DNA from: Axinella damicornis
Lineage: Eukaryota > Porifera > Demospongiae > Axinellida > Axinellidae
Assembly (NCBI GenBank): GCA_963931865.1
Contig: OZ007517.1
Location: 8,358,676 to 8,422,675, forward strand
Length of the DNA: 64,000 nucleotides
Reading direction: 5' to 3'
Positions 58,301 to 61,300 of the stretch are shown piece after piece. The translations under genes were made by a program, and so were the position numbers. The notes under the pieces were generated by a model. That model had not been told where the DNA came from, ran no database searches, and saw only the letters and a list, made by a program, of their open reading frames with translations. Position 1 is the stretch's first letter; every line of letters starts with the position of its first letter.

Positions 58301-61300
58301 CTTAGAAAAGCCAGCAAGAGATACGCTACTGCTGCATCAATTCCTCGCAGGTGTACCTGATAATGTGAGCCGACAATTGAGAGCTACCGGCGAAACCCTG
58401 AAATTCGATGCCGCTGTGACACGGGCACGACTCTTGCTGACCATCGACGATCATGGACAGACCGCTGCAGTGTCTGAGAAACCGAGGGAGGTAGAACTGC
58501 TACAAGAGCAAGTTGCCCTTCTGACCGAGCAGGTTGCCTCCCTGTCGACAGCGCCCCGCCAAAGAAGCGATGGACGGCCACGCTTCAGGAACCGACCCCG
58601 CTGTTTCAGTTGCAATCAAGTCGGGCACGTTCAACGCGAGTGTCCCCATCGTTACCGAAGTCGCGATCTTCGTCGGTGTTTCGTGTGTGAGCAACCTGGG
58701 CACCTAGCAAAGGATTGCCGGCGTCAGGGAAACGACACTGGGACGTCTGTGGCGGGCAGCAGGCGTCCCCATCCTCAGTAAGCCCAAATACGGTTACGGT
58801 GGCAGCCACTAAGCCAAGAGCGACTGTCACCACGGGGAAGCTGGGAGGTGTTACGGTAGATGTAATGCTGGATTCGGGGTCGTCCGTCTCACTAGTGCAA
58901 TGCGACGTATGTTCTCAAGCACGGAACGTAGTACGAGTCGAAGCAAGGAGACCACTGCAACTTGTAACGGCATCTGGCGAGAAACTGCCCATCGTGGGAC
59001 ACGTCCGAGTACCAGTCAAACTCGGTGAGCTAGAGTTGCTGCATGACTTTGTGGTAGTGGAAAACCTGGTTGCCCCTGTGATTCTGGGAGTAGATTTTTT
59101 GCACAGTAATGGGTTGGTACTAGACTTCACCCAGAGCCATGTCATGGTGCGCCACGCAAACCCTAGCCTGCCCCCTTCAGTTCCTCAGCCACTAAGTGGT
59201 GTGGCAGTTGCTCAGATACTCCCCCTATACCAAGCAGAGCGCAAATTGCAGGCTAGAGCCTGTGCAGTCACAGCAATTGAGCAACCGGGAGTAGATGTAA
59301 TTGACGAGTGTGCAGTCCCAAAGTACGAAGAGCCCCCAAGCATAGAATTGCCAGAATGCCCAGTGCCAGTCCTAAACTCTGTTGTGGCAGAGTACAAGGA
59401 TCTTTTTCGTACTACACCTGGTGTTACTGAAGAAGCATGCCATTTTATCCCCACTACCGGTAACCCAGTGAAGGTCCCACCCAGACGAGTCCCTGCACAC
59501 TACCGAGAGGAAGTAGACCGACAGATACGCACAATGCTAGAACAGGGAATCATAGTGGAAAGCAGTAGTCCTTGGATGGCACCCGCCGTCTTCGTACCCA
59601 AGAAGTCTGGTGACCTTCGCTTATGCGTGGACTACCGTGAGCTGAACAAAAAGACGGAAAAGGATGCCTACCCACTTCCCCTACCAGATGAGGTACAAGA
59701 TCGGTTGTCTGGGTCAACGGTGTTCTCCACCCTTGATCTCCAGAGCGGATACTGGCAGCTACCGGTCAGCCCAACCGATCAGGCAAAGACTGCATTTTGC
59801 CCAGGGCCAGGTATGGGGCTGTATGAGTTCAGGAGAATGCCCTTTGGATTGTCTGGAGCACCAAGTTCATTCCAGAGGTTGATGGACAAGATTTTGCGGG
59901 GCCTCCCCTTCATCACAATTTACTTGGACGACATTCTGGTGCATTCACCCGATGAGGAAACCCACATCCGTCACCTTCGCGAGGTTTTCAAACGCCTAGC
60001 TGATGCAGGGCTAACACTGCGGGGCAAGAAATGCCACATTGGATTGACAACTGTGCAGTACCTGGGGCATATTTTTTCCAACCTTGGTATGACCCCCGAC
60101 CCCAAAAAGGTCCAAGCAGTCCAAGACTGGCCTACCCCAACAAATGCCACAGAAGTTCGACAGTTCCTTGGCCTTGCATCTTACTACCGCCGATACATCT
60201 CCTGGTTTTCAGATATTGCAGCCCCCCTCAATGCCCTCACACAGAAAGCTGCACATTTCGCCATGACCAAGGAGTGTACTGATGCATTTGCCGCACTTAA
60301 ACACCACCTTGTTCACGCACCAGTGTTAGCCTACCCTCGCTTTGACCTCCAAGCTAGTGAGTTTGTCCTGCAAACCGATGCCAGTGCTGTTGGTCTGGGT
60401 GCCGTGCTGGAACAAGATGGTCACGCGATTGCGTATGCTAGTCGGTCACTCACAAGCGCGGAGCGTCACTATAGCGTGATCCAAAGAGAATGTTTAGCAG
60501 TGGTGTACGCCCTGAAACAGTTCCGTCACTACTTGCTTGGACGCAGGTTCCGGCTCCTCACAGACCATGCACCACTCCAGTGGTTGTCTGCACAGAAAAT
60601 GGAGGGAATGCTCTGTCGGTGGGCTCTAGCTATGCAGGAATTCGATTTTCAAATTGTTTATCGCAAGGGTTCCCTGAATACCAATGCCGATGCTCTCTCT
60701 CGTCTTCCATGTGCAGCAACCGTGGCTATGCCTCACTACTCTATCATCGATCTCCGTGCAGCCCAACAACACAATGGCACAATTGCTAAGGTGTACCGAG
60801 CACGGTTACAATCCAGCACTCCTCCTCGCAGCCAAGGCTGGAATCGACACCCATTGCAACGATATCGACAGTTATGGGCTCAACTCCAGATTGTTGATGG
60901 AGTACTTTGTCGACACTACACACCCAGTCCAATGGCTGAGGCTGTAACCGTCCCCATTCTTCCTACCTCCCTCCATCAAGATGCTCTACAGCGTAATCAC
61001 GATGCACCGACGGCGGGACACCAAGGGTTTGAGAGAACATTGGAGCGACTGCGACGAGAAGCATATTGGGTCAGCATGGCAAGAGACGTCGAACAATACT
61101 GCCGAGAATGTACCAAGTGCCAGCAGTCTAAACTGAGCCGCCCACCACGTGCACCTCTCACCAACATGCCAATTGGCCAGCCATGGCAGATGATTGCTGT
61201 TGATATCCTCGAGGTTCCCCTGTCCACCAACAACAACAGGTATCTCCTTGTGGTACAGGATTACTTCACAAAATGGGCTGAAGCCATACCCCTCATTGAT

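Noticed and set aside
58715..58732. Independent start codon for pol
   Set aside because: The ATG at 58715 lies inside gag. The in-frame GGGAAAC site and stem explain expression better as a -1 fusion.
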